Shown here: piece after piece, positions 7,635 to 16,555 of the stretch
How positions within the stretch are numbered: the stretch's first letter is position 1
How the letters are laid out: each line of letters starts with the position of its first letter
Source of the DNA: PFJX01 sp964646585
GTDB lineage: Bacteria > Pseudomonadota > Gammaproteobacteria > Burkholderiales > Thiobacillaceae
Direction of reading: 5' to 3'
Assembly (NCBI GenBank): GCA_964646585.1
Contig: CAZYEY010000260.1
Coordinates: 1 to 39,039 of the forward strand
Length of the DNA: 39,039 bases
Notes under the pieces: generated by a model
What the model saw: the letters and a program-made list of their open reading frames with translations, nothing else
What the model was told of the DNA's origin: nothing
Databases searched by the model: none
Translations under genes and position numbers: made by a program

Positions 7635-8898
7635 ACTCTCCGTGCAGGTTGTAGAGCCGGGACACCAACCGGGCCAGCTCCTCCCGCTCGGTCTCTCCAG
7701 CGGAGTTGAGGGCATGGCTGGGATCGTGCAGCAGCTTGTTCATGAGCCCCCGGCTGAGAGCTTCCAGCACTGCCCGTGGATCGTCCCCCCTGAGCAGGGC
7801 CTTGTGGGCCTTTTCCAGTTCGTGGCGGCGCAGGCGCTCGCCGTGGTCCCGGAGGGAACGGATCACCGGCACCGCCTGGCGGGTGTCCATCCAGTGCATG
7901 AATTCGTTGACCCGGGCGGCGATGATGGCTTCGGCCTGGGTCACGGCGGAAGCGCGGCTGTCCTGGCCGGCCCGGACCACCTCACCCAGGTCGTCCACAG
8001 TGTAGAGAAATACATCATCCAGTTCGCCCACCTCGGTTTCGATGTCCCGGGGCACGGCCAGGTCCACCATGAAAATGGGCCGGTGCTTGCGTGCCTTCAC
8101 CGCCCGTTCCACCAGGCCGAGGCCGACGATGGGCAGGGGGCTGGCGGTGGAGGTGACCAGGATGTCGAACTCGTGCAGCAGTTCCGGCAGATTGGTGAGG
8201 GCCGCCGCCTCGCCGCCGAACTTGTTGGCCAGATCCCGGGCCCGCTCGATGGTGCGGTTCACCACCATCAGCCGGCGGGGCCTGCGGGCAGCAAAGTGGG
8301 TGGCCACCAGCTCGATCATCTCGCCGGCGCCGATGAACAGCACGGCCTGGTCGGCAATCGAGGGAAAGATGCGTTCCGCCAGGGTGACGGCGGCGGCAGA
8401 CATGGACACCGTGTTGGCGCCGATCTCGGTGGCGGTGCGCACTTCCTTGGCCACCGAGAAGGTGCGCTGGAACAGCTTGTTGAGCAAGAGCCCCAGGGTG
8501 CCGGCGTGGTGCGCCTTCTCCGCCGCCTGCTTCATCTGACCGAGGATCTGGGTCTCTCCCAGGACCATGGAATCCAGCCCGGAGGCGACGCGGAAGGCGT
8601 GGTTCGCCGCCTGCTGCTGGGGCAGCAGATAGAGATAGGGTTTGACCTCCCTGGGCGGCAGGCCGTGGAAGCTGGCCAGCCACTCGGCCACCCCCTCGGG
8701 TTCCTGCGTGTTGCAGTAGATCTCGGTGCGGTTGCAGGTGGAGAGGATCGCCGCCTCCCGCGCGAGTTTGCCAGACCCCGGGCGCTGGCCCGTCACGTCG
8801 GACAGGGCCTTGGGCAGGATGTCGGGTGGAAAGGCCACCCGCTCCCGGATGGCGACCGGAGCGGTGTGGTGGTTCACGCCGCAGGCGAAAAGCTGCAT
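7633..8898 (-). CDS. hemA: Glutamyl-tRNA reductase
   Basis: This 421-residue cytosolic enzyme reduces glutamyl-tRNA to glutamate-1-semialdehyde, the first step of C5-route tetrapyrrole synthesis, with NADPH. The N-terminus has NHHTAP at 9-14, and the catalytic Cys is C55 in LSTCNRTEIY. The NADP site is seen in LFIGAGEMIELVATHF near 195-210, and a C-terminal helical dimerisation domain ends the protein. I use the ATG at 8898; an in-frame TTG at 8913 is possible, and neither has a clear Shine-Dalgarno. It heads the hemA-prfA-prmC run. Confidence 0.97.
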   Translation of the reverse strand: MQLFACGVNHHTAPVAIRERVAFPPDILPKALSDVTGQRPGSGKLAREAAILSTCNRTEIYCNTQEPEGVAEWLASFHGLPPREVKPYLYLLPQQQAANHAFRVASGLDSMVLGETQILGQMKQAAEKAHHAGTLGLLLNKLFQRTFSVAKEVRTATEIGANTVSMSAAAVTLAERIFPSIADQAVLFIGAGEMIELVATHFAARRPRRLMVVNRTIERARDLANKFGGEAAALTNLPELLHEFDILVTSTASPLPIVGLGLVERAVKARKHRPIFMVDLAVPRDIETEVGELDDVFLYTVDDLGEVVRAGQDSRASAVTQAEAIIAARVNEFMHWMDTRQAVPVIRSLRDHGERLRRHELEKAHKALLRGDDPRAVLEALSRGLMNKLLHDPSHALNSAGETEREELARLVSRLYNLHGE

Positions 8899-8978
8899 TC
8901 GCTGTGAAATCAACTAACTAGGAGGGGCGGCATTGTAACTCGAAGCGGGCCCGATGAATTTGGCCCCCATCAAGCGCT

Positions 8979-9884
8979 TCACAAGGGCACCGCGCTGTAG
9001 GTCACGCTCATGCGGTGGCTTTCCCCGGCCGGGATGGTGACCACGTTTTCCAGGGCATTGGCGGATTCCACGCAGACCATGCGCCGCCAGCCATCCGGAC
9101 CGAAGTCCCCCATCTTGTCGGCCTTCTCCGCCCAGGGGGTCCACACCACGGTGGAACGGCTGCCGGACTTGGCGATCACGATGCGGCGCCGGAGCCGGGC
9201 ATCGACGATCTCGCAGGTGGCCTCCGTGTCCACGTATACCCGGTCCACCTCGCCGCCGAAGGTCACCGGACCGCTCTGGGTGTGGCGGGTGGCGCCGGCC
9301 ACCTTGTCCAGATACACCGTGTTTTCCAGGCCGGTGACCTGGATCTCGGCAATGTCGCCGATATGGAAATAGGTGTGCAGGGCCTCGCCGATGGTGACGG
9401 CTTCCGTATCCAGGTTGGTAGTGACCAGATCCAGCTTGAGGCTGGCGCCCACGGCGACGGTGAGTTCCAGGCGGGTGGCGTGGGGCCACTGGGCATGGGT
9501 CTGCTCGTTGGGCATGAGCATGAGGGTGAGGCGGGTCTCGCCGCCATCCAGGATGGCGCTGGTGGTGGGCTGCCACATCACGGTGCGGGCGAAGCCGTGG
9601 CCAGGGAAGCCGCTTTCCGTGGCGTGAGGGCCGAACCAGGGCCAGCACACCGGGGCGCCGCCACGGATGGATTTGCCGGGGGCGAACTTGGCGTAATCCG
9701 ACAGCCAGACCACGGGCTCGGCCTGGTCCTTGGGCCGGAAGGTGGTGACATGGGCGCCCTGCAGGCAGACATAGGCGGTGCCCTGGGCATTGTCGATCTC
9801 GGCGAAGGTGAGGCCACCAGGGCCTTCGATGAATTTGAGCTGGTCGTTGATGCCGAAGCGGGCGTTGAGGTCGGCGAGAGTCAT
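8979..9884 (-). CDS. D-hexose-6-phosphate mutarotase (YeaD type aldose-1-epimerase family)
   Basis: The 301-residue protein interconverts the anomers of glucose-6-phosphate or similar hexose phosphates. Family signs are IRGGAPVCWPWFGPHATE near residues 80-97, GFAR after it, AEIQVTGLENTVYLDKV in the middle, and VVWTPWAEKADKMGDFGPDG near the end. All match YeaD-like epimerases rather than GalM. The start at 9884 is chosen because AGGAGA sits seven bases upstream and the family begins close to this point. Its neighbours do not add pathway context. Confidence 0.88.
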   Translation of the reverse strand: MTLADLNARFGINDQLKFIEGPGGLTFAEIDNAQGTAYVCLQGAHVTTFRPKDQAEPVVWLSDYAKFAPGKSIRGGAPVCWPWFGPHATESGFPGHGFARTVMWQPTTSAILDGGETRLTLMLMPNEQTHAQWPHATRLELTVAVGASLKLDLVTTNLDTEAVTIGEALHTYFHIGDIAEIQVTGLENTVYLDKVAGATRHTQSGPVTFGGEVDRVYVDTEATCEIVDARLRRRIVIAKSGSRSTVVWTPWAEKADKMGDFGPDGWRRMVCVESANALENVVTIPAGESHRMSVTYSAVPL

Positions 9885-9933
9885 GCCGGGTCTCCTGGGT
9901 GGATGGAAGGGAATGTGGATGGGATGGCCGCCT

Positions 9934-10248
9934 TCACGCAGCGAAGAAGGCAAGCCAGTTGAGGACGATCATGGCCAGGGCCGGCAACCTGAGGAGCCAC
10001 CCCGCCACCTTGGCGTAGCACACCAGATAGAACATGGTGGCGATCAGATTGAAGGGCAGCCAGCTCAGCGCCTTGGTCCAGGCCGCCACGCCTGGATCCG
10101 CCATGCCGCCTCGGATGCCCCACAGGAAAAGGAGATTGACCAATACGCCCAGCAGCAGGAAGCCCGGCCAGCTGACGAAGCGGTGGCCCGCCGTCCGGGC
10201 ATCCTCGCCGGTCCCTGGCATATCGGGATCTGGGGAGGGGGAGGTCAC
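9934..10248 (-). CDS. Small inner-membrane protein, unknown function
   Basis: A 104-residue protein with a hydrophilic N-terminus and three likely membrane helices at about 24-45 (LLLGVLVNLLFLWGI), 65-88 (NLIATMFYLVCYAKVAGWLL) and 90-104. The WxGIRGGMADPGVAAWTKAL loop connects the first two. I do not recognise the family. The start is a GTG at 10248; an ATG at 10221 is an alternative and neither has a strong ribosome site. It sits 35 bases after ilvD and 49 before the mutarotase, so it may be co-transcribed with both. Confidence 0.6.
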   Translation of the reverse strand: MTSPSPDPDMPGTGEDARTAGHRFVSWPGFLLLGVLVNLLFLWGIRGGMADPGVAAWTKALSWLPFNLIATMFYLVCYAKVAGWLLRLPALAMIVLNWLAFFAA

Positions 10249-10283
10249 TCAAGGTACCCCCGGGGCAGGAAGCAAGGCCACCG

Positions 10284-12140
10284 TCACCCCTTCCTTTCCA
10301 CTTGGGAGACATCCCTCACCGCGCCGTTGGCGGCACTGGTAGCCATGGCCGCATAGGCCCGCAGGGCGGCGGACACAGGGCGGTCACGGTTCACGGGCTT
10401 CCAGGCGTCCGCGCCCTTCTGCTCCATGACGGAACGGCGTCGGGACAGGACCTCCGGATCCACCCTGAGATGGATGCCCCGGTTGGGAATGTCGATCTCG
10501 ATGGTATCGCCTTCCTCCACCAGACCGATGGTGCCGCCCTCCGCCGCTTCGGGCGAAACGTGGCCGATGGACAGGCCCGAGGTGCCACCGGAGAAGCGGC
10601 CGTCGGTAATGAGGGCGCAGGCCTTGCCCAGGCCCTTGGATTTCAGATAGCTGGTGGGATAGAGCATCTCCTGCATGCCGGGTCCGCCGCGCGGGCCCTC
10701 GTAACGGATCACCAGCACGTCGCCAGGATGGATGCGATCCCCCAGGATGGCCTCCACCGCCGCATCCTGGCTCTCGAATACCCGGGCAGGACCGCTGAAC
10801 TTGAGGATGCTGGCATCCACGCCGGCGGTCTTGACGATGCAGCCGTCCAAGGCCAGGTTGCCGTAGAGCACCGCCAGGCCACCGTCCTGGGAATAGGCGT
10901 GGGCCTTGTCACGGATGCAGCCGGCACCCCGGTCCAGGTCCAGTTCCGGATAACGCCGATCCTGGCTGAACGCCACCTGAGTGGGTACGCCGCCGGGGGC
11001 AGCCTTATAGAACTCGAACACGGAAAGGTCGTGGGCCTGCATCACGTCCCAGACCTGTAACGCCCCCCCCAGGGTCTTGCTGTGCACGGTACGGCATTCC
11101 CGGTGGATCAAGCCGGCCCGGTCCAGTTCGCCCAATATGGCCATGACGCCGCCGGCCCGGTGCACGTCCTCCATGTGGTACTGCTGGGTACTGGGGGCCA
11201 CCTTGGCCAGATGGGGCACTTTGCGGGACAGCCGGTCGATGTCCTTCATGGTGAAGTCCACCCCCGCCTCCCGGGCCGCCGCCAGCAGGTGCAGCACGGT
11301 GTTGGTGGAACCGCCCATGGCGATGTCCAGGCACATGGCGTTCTCGAAGGCCGCGAAGGTGGCGATGCTGCGGGGCAGCACGCTGGCGTCGTCCTTCTCG
11401 TAATAGCGCCTCGCCAGATCCACGATCAGCTCGCCGGCACGCAGGAACAGTTGCTTGCGGTCAGCGTGGGTGGCCAGCAGGGAGCCGTTGCCCGGCAGGG
11501 ACAGACCCAGGGCCTCGGTGAGGCAGTTCATGGAATTGGCGGTGAACATGCCGGAACAGGAGCCGCAGGTGGGGCAGGCGGAACGCTCCATGTCGTTCAC
11601 CTCGGTGTCGCTGTTCTTGCTGTCGGCCGCCTCGATCATGGCGTCGATCAGGTCCACCTTGCGCAACTGGCCGTGCCATTGCACCTTGCCCGCCTCCATG
11701 GGACCGCCGGAGACGAACACGGCCGGGATGTTCAGGCGCAGGGCCGCCATGAGCATGCCAGGAGTGATCTTGTCGCAGTTGGAGATGCACACCAGGGCGT
11801 CGGCGCAGTGGGCGTTCGCCATGTATTCCACGCTGTCGGCGATGAGTTCCCGGGAGGGCAGGCTGTAGAGCATGCCACCGTGGCCCATGGCGATGCCGTC
11901 GTCCACGGCGATGGTATTGAATTCCTTGGCGATGCCGCCAGCCGCCTCGATCTCCCGGGCCACCATCTGGCCCAGATCCTTCAGGTGCACGTGGCCCGGC
12001 ACGAACTGGGTGAAGGAATTGACCACGGCGATGATGGGCTTGCCGAAATCGCCGTCCTTCATGCCGGTGGCCCGCCACAGGGCGCGGGCGCCAGCCATGT
12101 TGCGGCCGTGGGTGGAGGTGCGGGAGCGGTATTGGGGCAT
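10284..12140 (-). CDS. ilvD: Dihydroxy-acid dehydratase
   Basis: This 618-residue iron-sulfur enzyme dehydrates 2,3-dihydroxy-isovalerate and its methyl-valerate analogue in valine, isoleucine and pantothenate synthesis. Cluster and active-site motifs are SNCDKITPGM (about 120-129) and CPTCGSCSGMFTANSMN (about 193-209), with the C-terminal DGRFSGGTSGLSIGHVSPEA also present. Length matches the long IlvD form. The start ATG at 12140 is divergent from lgt, with 53 bases between the two starts. No other ilv genes lie near. Confidence 0.97.
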   Translation of the reverse strand: MPQYRSRTSTHGRNMAGARALWRATGMKDGDFGKPIIAVVNSFTQFVPGHVHLKDLGQMVAREIEAAGGIAKEFNTIAVDDGIAMGHGGMLYSLPSRELIADSVEYMANAHCADALVCISNCDKITPGMLMAALRLNIPAVFVSGGPMEAGKVQWHGQLRKVDLIDAMIEAADSKNSDTEVNDMERSACPTCGSCSGMFTANSMNCLTEALGLSLPGNGSLLATHADRKQLFLRAGELIVDLARRYYEKDDASVLPRSIATFAAFENAMCLDIAMGGSTNTVLHLLAAAREAGVDFTMKDIDRLSRKVPHLAKVAPSTQQYHMEDVHRAGGVMAILGELDRAGLIHRECRTVHSKTLGGALQVWDVMQAHDLSVFEFYKAAPGGVPTQVAFSQDRRYPELDLDRGAGCIRDKAHAYSQDGGLAVLYGNLALDGCIVKTAGVDASILKFSGPARVFESQDAAVEAILGDRIHPGDVLVIRYEGPRGGPGMQEMLYPTSYLKSKGLGKACALITDGRFSGGTSGLSIGHVSPEAAEGGTIGLVEEGDTIEIDIPNRGIHLRVDPEVLSRRRSVMEQKGADAWKPVNRDRPVSAALRAYAAMATSAANGAVRDVSQVERKG

Positions 12141-12159
12141 GGCTGAAACCTCTGCTGGC

Positions 12160-12165
12160 TATAAT
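12160..12165 (+). promoter_or_regulatory. -10 box (TATAAT) for lgt
   Basis: A perfect TATAAT followed by TCGCGCC lies about 28 bases before the lgt ATG. No good -35 is at 16-18 bases. The same discriminator (GCTATA-TTCGCGCC) recurs before the tRNA gene at 13006-13020, which supports both as real promoters. Confidence 0.5.
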
Positions 12166-12193
12166 TCGCGCCATTCTAGCCCAGGGCACCGTC

Positions 12194-12979
12194 ATGCTCG
12201 TCCATCCCCAGTTCGATCCCGTCGCCCTGGCCATTGGCCCCATGGCCGTGCGCTGGTATGGACTGATGTACGTACTGGCCTTCGCCGCTTTCATTTTGCT
12301 GGGCCGGTGGCGCATCAAAACCCGGCCGGACCAGGGCTGGACCCATCATGAACTGGATGATCTCCTGTTCTGGGGCGTGGTGGGGGTGGTGGTGGGTGGC
12401 CGCCTGGGTCAGGTGCTTTTCTACGAGCCTGCTTATTATCTCGAGCGTCCCCTGGAAATCCTCGCCGTGTGGAAGGGCGGCATGTCATTCCACGGTGGTC
12501 TGGTGGGCGTGCTGCTGGCCCTGGCCTGGCATGCCCACAGGCACGACCGGCGTTTCCTCGAAGTCGGGGATTTCGTCGCCCCCCTGGTTCCCCTTGGGCT
12601 GTGCTTCGGCCGCATCGGCAACTTCATCAACGGAGAACTCTGGGGCCGCGCCGCCGATCCGGCCCTGCCCTGGGCCATGGTCTTCCCCCAGGTGGACGAT
12701 GTGCCGCGCCATCCCTCCCAGCTTTACCAGGCCGGTCTGGAAGGGCTGGCCTTGTTCCTCATCCTCTGGCTATACAGCCGCGCACCCCGCCCCGTGGGCG
12801 CAACCTCTGGCTTGTTCCTGATTGGCTATGGCGGCTTCCGATTCATTGCCGAGTATTTCCGCGAACCCGACGCGGGCATCTTCGGAAAATCGGAAGTGAT
12901 CAGCATGGGCCAATGGCTGTCCCTGCCCATGATCCTGATCGGGGTGGCGCTCTGGCTGTCGGCCCGGCGCAAGGCATAG
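12194..12979 (+). CDS. lgt: Prolipoprotein diacylglyceryl transferase
   Basis: This 261-residue inner-membrane enzyme moves diacylglycerol from phosphatidylglycerol to the lipobox Cys of prolipoproteins. It has the family's multiple membrane helices, beginning AVRWYGLMYVLAFAAFILLG, the WKGGMSFHGGLVG stretch at about 93-105 with H100, and the signature GRIGNFINGELWGR at 139-152. The C-terminal GFRFIAEYFREPDAG is also typical. The start fits the family start (HPQFDPVALAIGP). It is followed by a tRNA gene with its own promoter. Confidence 0.97.
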   Translation: MLVHPQFDPVALAIGPMAVRWYGLMYVLAFAAFILLGRWRIKTRPDQGWTHHELDDLLFWGVVGVVVGGRLGQVLFYEPAYYLERPLEILAVWKGGMSFHGGLVGVLLALAWHAHRHDRRFLEVGDFVAPLVPLGLCFGRIGNFINGELWGRAADPALPWAMVFPQVDDVPRHPSQLYQAGLEGLALFLILWLYSRAPRPVGATSGLFLIGYGGFRFIAEYFREPDAGIFGKSEVISMGQWLSLPMILIGVALWLSARRKA

Positions 12980-12984
12980 CCAGC

Positions 12985-13013
12985 TGGGACCGGGAACGGG
13001 ATTTCGCTATACT
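12985..13013 (+). promoter_or_regulatory. Promoter of the tRNA-Ala gene
   Basis: TGGGAC (12985-12990) and TATACT (13008-13013) are separated by 17 bases, with transcription expected near 13020, a few bases before the mature tRNA. The -35 is weak (about 3 of 6), the -10 good (5 of 6), and a GC-rich discriminator follows, as is common for stable-RNA genes. Confidence 0.5.
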
Positions 13014-13025
13014 TCGCGCCCACAC

Positions 13026-13101
<76 letters not shown>

Positions 13102-13108
13102 GAACACC

Positions 13109-13135
13109 AAAGCCCGGACTTGCTCCGGGCTTTTT
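13109..13135 (+). terminator. Intrinsic terminator after tRNA-Ala
   Basis: A nine-base perfect stem AAGCCCGGA (13110-13118) and TCCGGGCTT (13124-13132) with a five-base loop is followed by a T-run. It begins eight bases after the tRNA CCA end. Confidence 0.9.
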
Positions 13136-13359
13136 CATGCCCGCGAAGGGCCAGCCGTGGCGGGGCATCAAGGGCGGTACGAATTTCGATCATCGCCGAA
13201 AGGCGCCGATTTCGCCCTCTCACGCTCCCGAATTCCTCTCTTTTCTCTGTTTCTGCGCAGGTCGGCCTACGCATCACACCGGGTAACCATGCGGGTTTCC
13301 GGGCGGCGGTTTGCACCCCACAACGCATGGCGGCAGGGTTTCGAACGCCATCTCACGGT
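13136..13359 (+). other. Gap without recognisable gene between tRNA terminator and IS21 remnant
   Basis: I see no convincing coding frame, tRNA fragment or repeat here. Short open frames exist but have no family resemblance or ribosome site. The stretch ends where the left inverted repeat of the IS begins. Confidence 0.5.
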
Positions 13360-13473
13360 TGCTAATCAGCGTGCAACTCTGACCAGGCAACCGGGGTAAA
13401 CAGCGTGCAAATTTGACCACCCTGGTTGAGTCAAGATGCCGCCCTTTAGGCGGAGCAACCTGGAGTGATCAGC

Positions 13474-14857
13474 ATGGAGAGTTTGTTGAAGCTGCGGCGA
13501 AGAGCCCTGGTCAAGCAGGAATCGATCAGCCGTATCGCCCGCGACCTGAACCTGTCGCGCAACACCGTCAAGAAGTCCCTCAAGGCCAAGGAAGAGCCGG
13601 CCTACCACCGGGAACATCAACCCTGTCCCAGGCTGGGGGCCCACCGTCAGCAACTGGAGACCTGGCTGGAACAGGACGGGCAACGCCCCAAGGCCCACCG
13701 GCGAACTGCCCGGCGGCTGTACGAGGACCTCCAGCGGGAGGGCTATGCCGGCGCCTACGACAGCGTCCAACGCTTCGTGAAGCACTGGAAGGGCAAAGCC
13801 CCCACCCCCGCCGTCGATGCCTATGTGCCCCTGAGCTTCCCGCCGGGCGAGACCTGCCAGTTCGACTGGGACCATGAACAGGTGGAATTGGGCGGCGTGG
13901 TGCAAACCGTCAAGCTCGCCCACTTCCGCCTCACCCACAGCCGGCAGCTGTTCCTGGCCGCCTACCCCCGGGAATCCCAGGAGATGGTCTTCGACGCCCA
14001 CAACCGGGCCTTCCACTTCCTGGGCGGGGTGGCCGAGCGCATGGTCTACGACAACCCCAAGACCCTCGTCCAGACCATCCTCACGGGCAAGGACCGCCAG
14101 TTCAACCGCCGCTTCCTGGCCCTGGCCAACCATTTCCTGTTCGAACCGGTGGCGTGCACGCCGGCTTCAGGCTGGGAGAAGGGGCAAATTGGCCAAACGT
14201 GCCCACCCCGAGCAGAAGGACCGCAGCATTGCCGAGGTGTTCACCGAGGAACAGGCCCGGCTGCGCCCCCTGACCGCCCCCTTCGACGGCTATTTCGAGC
14301 AGCCCTGCCGGGTGTCCAGCACCTGCCTGGTGAGCGATGACCGGAACCGCTACAGCGTCCCGGCGGAGTTTGCCGGCCAACGGGTGTCCCTGCGGGCCTG
14401 GGCGGATCGGGTCGGGGTGGTGGCCGAAGGCCGGCTCATCGCCGAGCATGCCCGCAGCTTCGGGCGGGAACGGCTGATCCTCGACCCCTGGCATTACCTG
14501 CCGGTGCTGGAGAAGAAGCCCGGGGCCCTGCGCCATGGCGCCCCCTTCCTGGGCTGGAAGCTGCCAGCCCCTCTCCTGGCGGTGAAGGATCGTTTGCTCA
14601 AGCTGCCCCAGGGGGACAAAGCCTTCGTGGAGGTCCTCCTGGCCTTGCGGGAACACGGCACGGAGATCCTGACCACGGCCTGTGAACGGGCCCTGGAACA
14701 CCGCACCGTCACAGCACCGGTCATCCTCAACCACGTGGCCCGTCTGGTGGCCCCGCCACCGCCCCTCTCCACCGTGGTGACCGCCCTGATGCTCAAGGAA
14801 GCCCCCGCCGCCAACTGTGACCGCTACGATGCCCTGCGCGGGAGATCACCATGCTGA
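13474..14857 (+). pseudogene. istA: istA-like transposase, inactivated by an internal out-of-frame deletion
   Basis: The N-terminus (MESLLKLRRRALVKQESISR) has the helix-turn-helix ARDLNLSRNTVKKSL, followed by the DDE core with FDWDHEQVE and MVYDNPKT. At about 14187 the frame reads GWEKGQ, and the next family-like residues, LAKRAHPEQKDRSIAEVF, appear in another frame directly afterwards. Family members have roughly 35-40 residues between these points, including the catalytic Glu region (usually GQVEN...), so a deletion removed them and shifted the frame. The C-terminal part continues to 14857, four bases into the istB overlap. The ATG at 13474 has GGAG upstream. Confidence 0.85.
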
Positions 14858-15581
14858 CCGAGTCCATCCAGTCCCTGAAGGCCATGCATCTCTACGGCAT
14901 GGCCACGGCCCTGGCCGAACTGGAGGCTGAGCAGCCGCGCTCCCCGCCCAGTCCCGAGGTCTGGCTCAAGCGGCTGATCCAGGCCGAGCAGGTGGATCGG
15001 CAGACCCGTTCCCTGCGTTATCAGTTGCGGGTGGCCAGGTTCCCCACGCATCGGGACTTCGCCGGTTTCGACTGGCGGGAGTCCAGCCTCGACGAGGCCC
15101 AGGTTCAGCAACTGGCGACGGGGACCTTCATGGAGGCGGCCCATAACCTGATCCTGGTGGGGGGCACCGGTACGGGTAAGACCCATGTGGCCATCGCCCT
15201 GGGGGTGGCGGCCATTCACGCCGGCAAGCGGGTGCGCTTCTTCAATGCGGTGGATCTGGTGAATCAGCTGGAGCGGGAGAAGGCCCAGGGCCGGTCTGGG
15301 GGCCTGGCCCGGAACCTGACCCAGATGGATGCGGTGATTCTGGATGAGGGGCTACCTGCCCTTTCCGGCGGCGGTGGGCCTTGCTCTTCCATCTCATCAG
15401 CCAACTCTACGAACGCACCAGCCTGATCGTGACCACCAATCTGGCCTTCGCGGAATGGGTCCAGGTCTTCGGCGACGCGAAGATGACCACCGCGCTCCTG
15501 GACAGGCTCACTCACCACTGCGACACCCTGGAAACTGGCAACGACTCCTTCCGCTTCAAACACCGTAATCAGGCCCGCTGA
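14851..15581 (+). pseudogene. istB: istB-like AAA+ ATPase, frameshifted
   Basis: The transposition helper shows MLTESIQSLKAMHLYGMA, then the Walker A GGTGTGKTHVAIALG at about residues 104-118 and DAVILDE, the Walker B. After that Asp-Glu the expected LGYLPFPA-GGALLFHL is scrambled by small deletions near 15345-15378. The family sequence then resumes in a different frame (LISQLYERTSLIVTTNLAF to RFKHRN) and ends at 15581. The defect is independent of the istA deletion. Confidence 0.87.
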
Positions 15582-15634
15582 CCCTGGTCAAAATTCAACG
15601 CTGACAGGTGGTCAAAATTGCACGCTGATTGACA

Positions 15635-15801
15635 GCCTCGAACTCGTCCCCTTCCTCATGGATGGTTTCCCCGTGCAACAGCCTTCGGGCGGTCGCGACT
15701 CCTGCCAAAAAAGGCAATTCAAATGCTACAGAACCGGACAAGTCTAAAAACTCGCGACAGGCAGCAGCGACCCCGGGAGGGGTGCACCAAAGTGGTGCTG
15801 C
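15635..15801 (-). other. Stop-free 56-codon stretch between hvfC-like stop and IS end
   Basis: Directly after the hvfC-like stop, in the same frame on the minus strand, the sequence stays open to the IS border. It reads, among others, FELPFLAGVATARRLLHG and then ETIHEEGDEFEAV. I do not recognise it, no convincing start codon precedes it, and its codons are less GC-rich at the third position. It may be the rest of a gene cut by the IS, an extension lost to a new stop, or chance. Confidence 0.25.
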
Positions 15802-16551
15802 TCAGGACAGGGTACCGAGGATGGCGCCACGGGTGCGGAGATCTGCCAGCAACGCGGCGCCATGTGCCCGCAAGGTTTCCGTGGGCAGGAACATTTCCTC
15901 TTCCAGGCCGGCGATGGCCTGAGCGCCGGTTAGGCCGGGCATGTCCTGCAACAGGTTCAGCAACCGCGCGGTGGCGGAATTGATGAGTGTGAAGCGGACT
16001 TGGTGCCCGGCATCGCGGAAAGCCAGGGTGAAAGTGGGTTCCGCTGGTGGTTCGGCGGGTTTGTAGCGGGGGGAGAGGCGGTGGACGGGCCAGCGGTAAG
16101 CCAGAACCCGCAGCACCGGGTTGAGCAGGGGCCGGCCCGCCAAGAGGTCTCCGGCGGGATCGTAAGGGGGCAGGTCCGCGTCCCGGTCCGAGGTATCCAG
16201 TTCCAGTTCCACCCATTCGTAGTGGGCCAACTCCGGCAGGAAGGCGGGATCCTCCGGCGCCGGCGCCCACTCATCCTGGAGGTATTTCAGGAATTCCTCG
16301 GGAATCTGGCGGAAATAGGGGGTGCGGCAGGCATGGTCGCGAAAGAAGGTGCGCACGAGCCGGTCCCACCTGCGCTTTCCCAGGATCTTTCGGCAAACCG
16401 GGAAGCAGGAGAGCAGGAAGCTCTCCAGATTGTTGTAGAGCAACGTGTTGTAGACCTTCATGCGCCGCGCCGGCACGCCCTTGGGACGTCTTGCGGCACG
16501 GGGATCCCGGATGTGGGCGGTGAAGGCACGCTGGTAGTGCTGGAATTCCAT
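15802..16551 (-). CDS. hvfC: HvfC/BufC-type DUF2063 protein, partner of the MNIO enzyme
   Basis: This 249-residue protein has the DUF2063 N-terminal domain, seen in FQHYQRAFTAHIRDP, MKVYNTLLYNNLESFLLSCF and VCRKILGKRRWDRLVRTFF. A C-terminal domain (from about 150) of winged-helix or RRE-like character ends in LRTRGAILGTLS. In related systems this partner binds the precursor leader and activates the DUF692 enzyme. It starts four bases after the hvfB-like stop (ATG at 16551; a GTG at 16566 overlapping that stop is an alternative). The symbol follows the Haemophilus hvf naming by resemblance. The next gene expected in such operons, a DoxX-like membrane protein, is missing; an IS remnant lies 167 bases on. 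Confidence 0.85.
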   Translation of the reverse strand: MEFQHYQRAFTAHIRDPRAARRPKGVPARRMKVYNTLLYNNLESFLLSCFPVCRKILGKRRWDRLVRTFFRDHACRTPYFRQIPEEFLKYLQDEWAPAPEDPAFLPELAHYEWVELELDTSDRDADLPPYDPAGDLLAGRPLLNPVLRVLAYRWPVHRLSPRYKPAEPPAEPTFTLAFRDAGHQVRFTLINSATARLLNLLQDMPGLTGAQAIAGLEEEMFLPTETLRAHGAALLADLRTRGAILGTLS

Positions 16552-16555
16552 GGGT

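Larger units (their letters stand above)
13360..15634 (+). mobile_element. Decayed IS21-family insertion sequence
   Basis: The element has istA- and istB-like genes in the IS21 order with overlapping stop and start. Its ends are related and inverted: the left reads TGCTAATCAGCGTGCAA and the right, reverse-complemented, TGTCAATCAGCGTGCAA. Both ends carry a second internal copy of a GCAA-T-TTGACCA-like repeat (left near 13401-13420, right near 15583-15603), as IS21 transposase sites do. Both genes are frameshifted, so the copy cannot move by itself. I find no matching target duplication (left flank CACGGT, right flank GCCTCG), so the insertion is old or one flank was rearranged. Confidence 0.85.

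Noticed and set aside
7600..8907. Open frame of more than 400 codons opposite hemA
   Set aside because: hemA is unmistakable on the other strand; this frame has no family resemblance or ribosome site.
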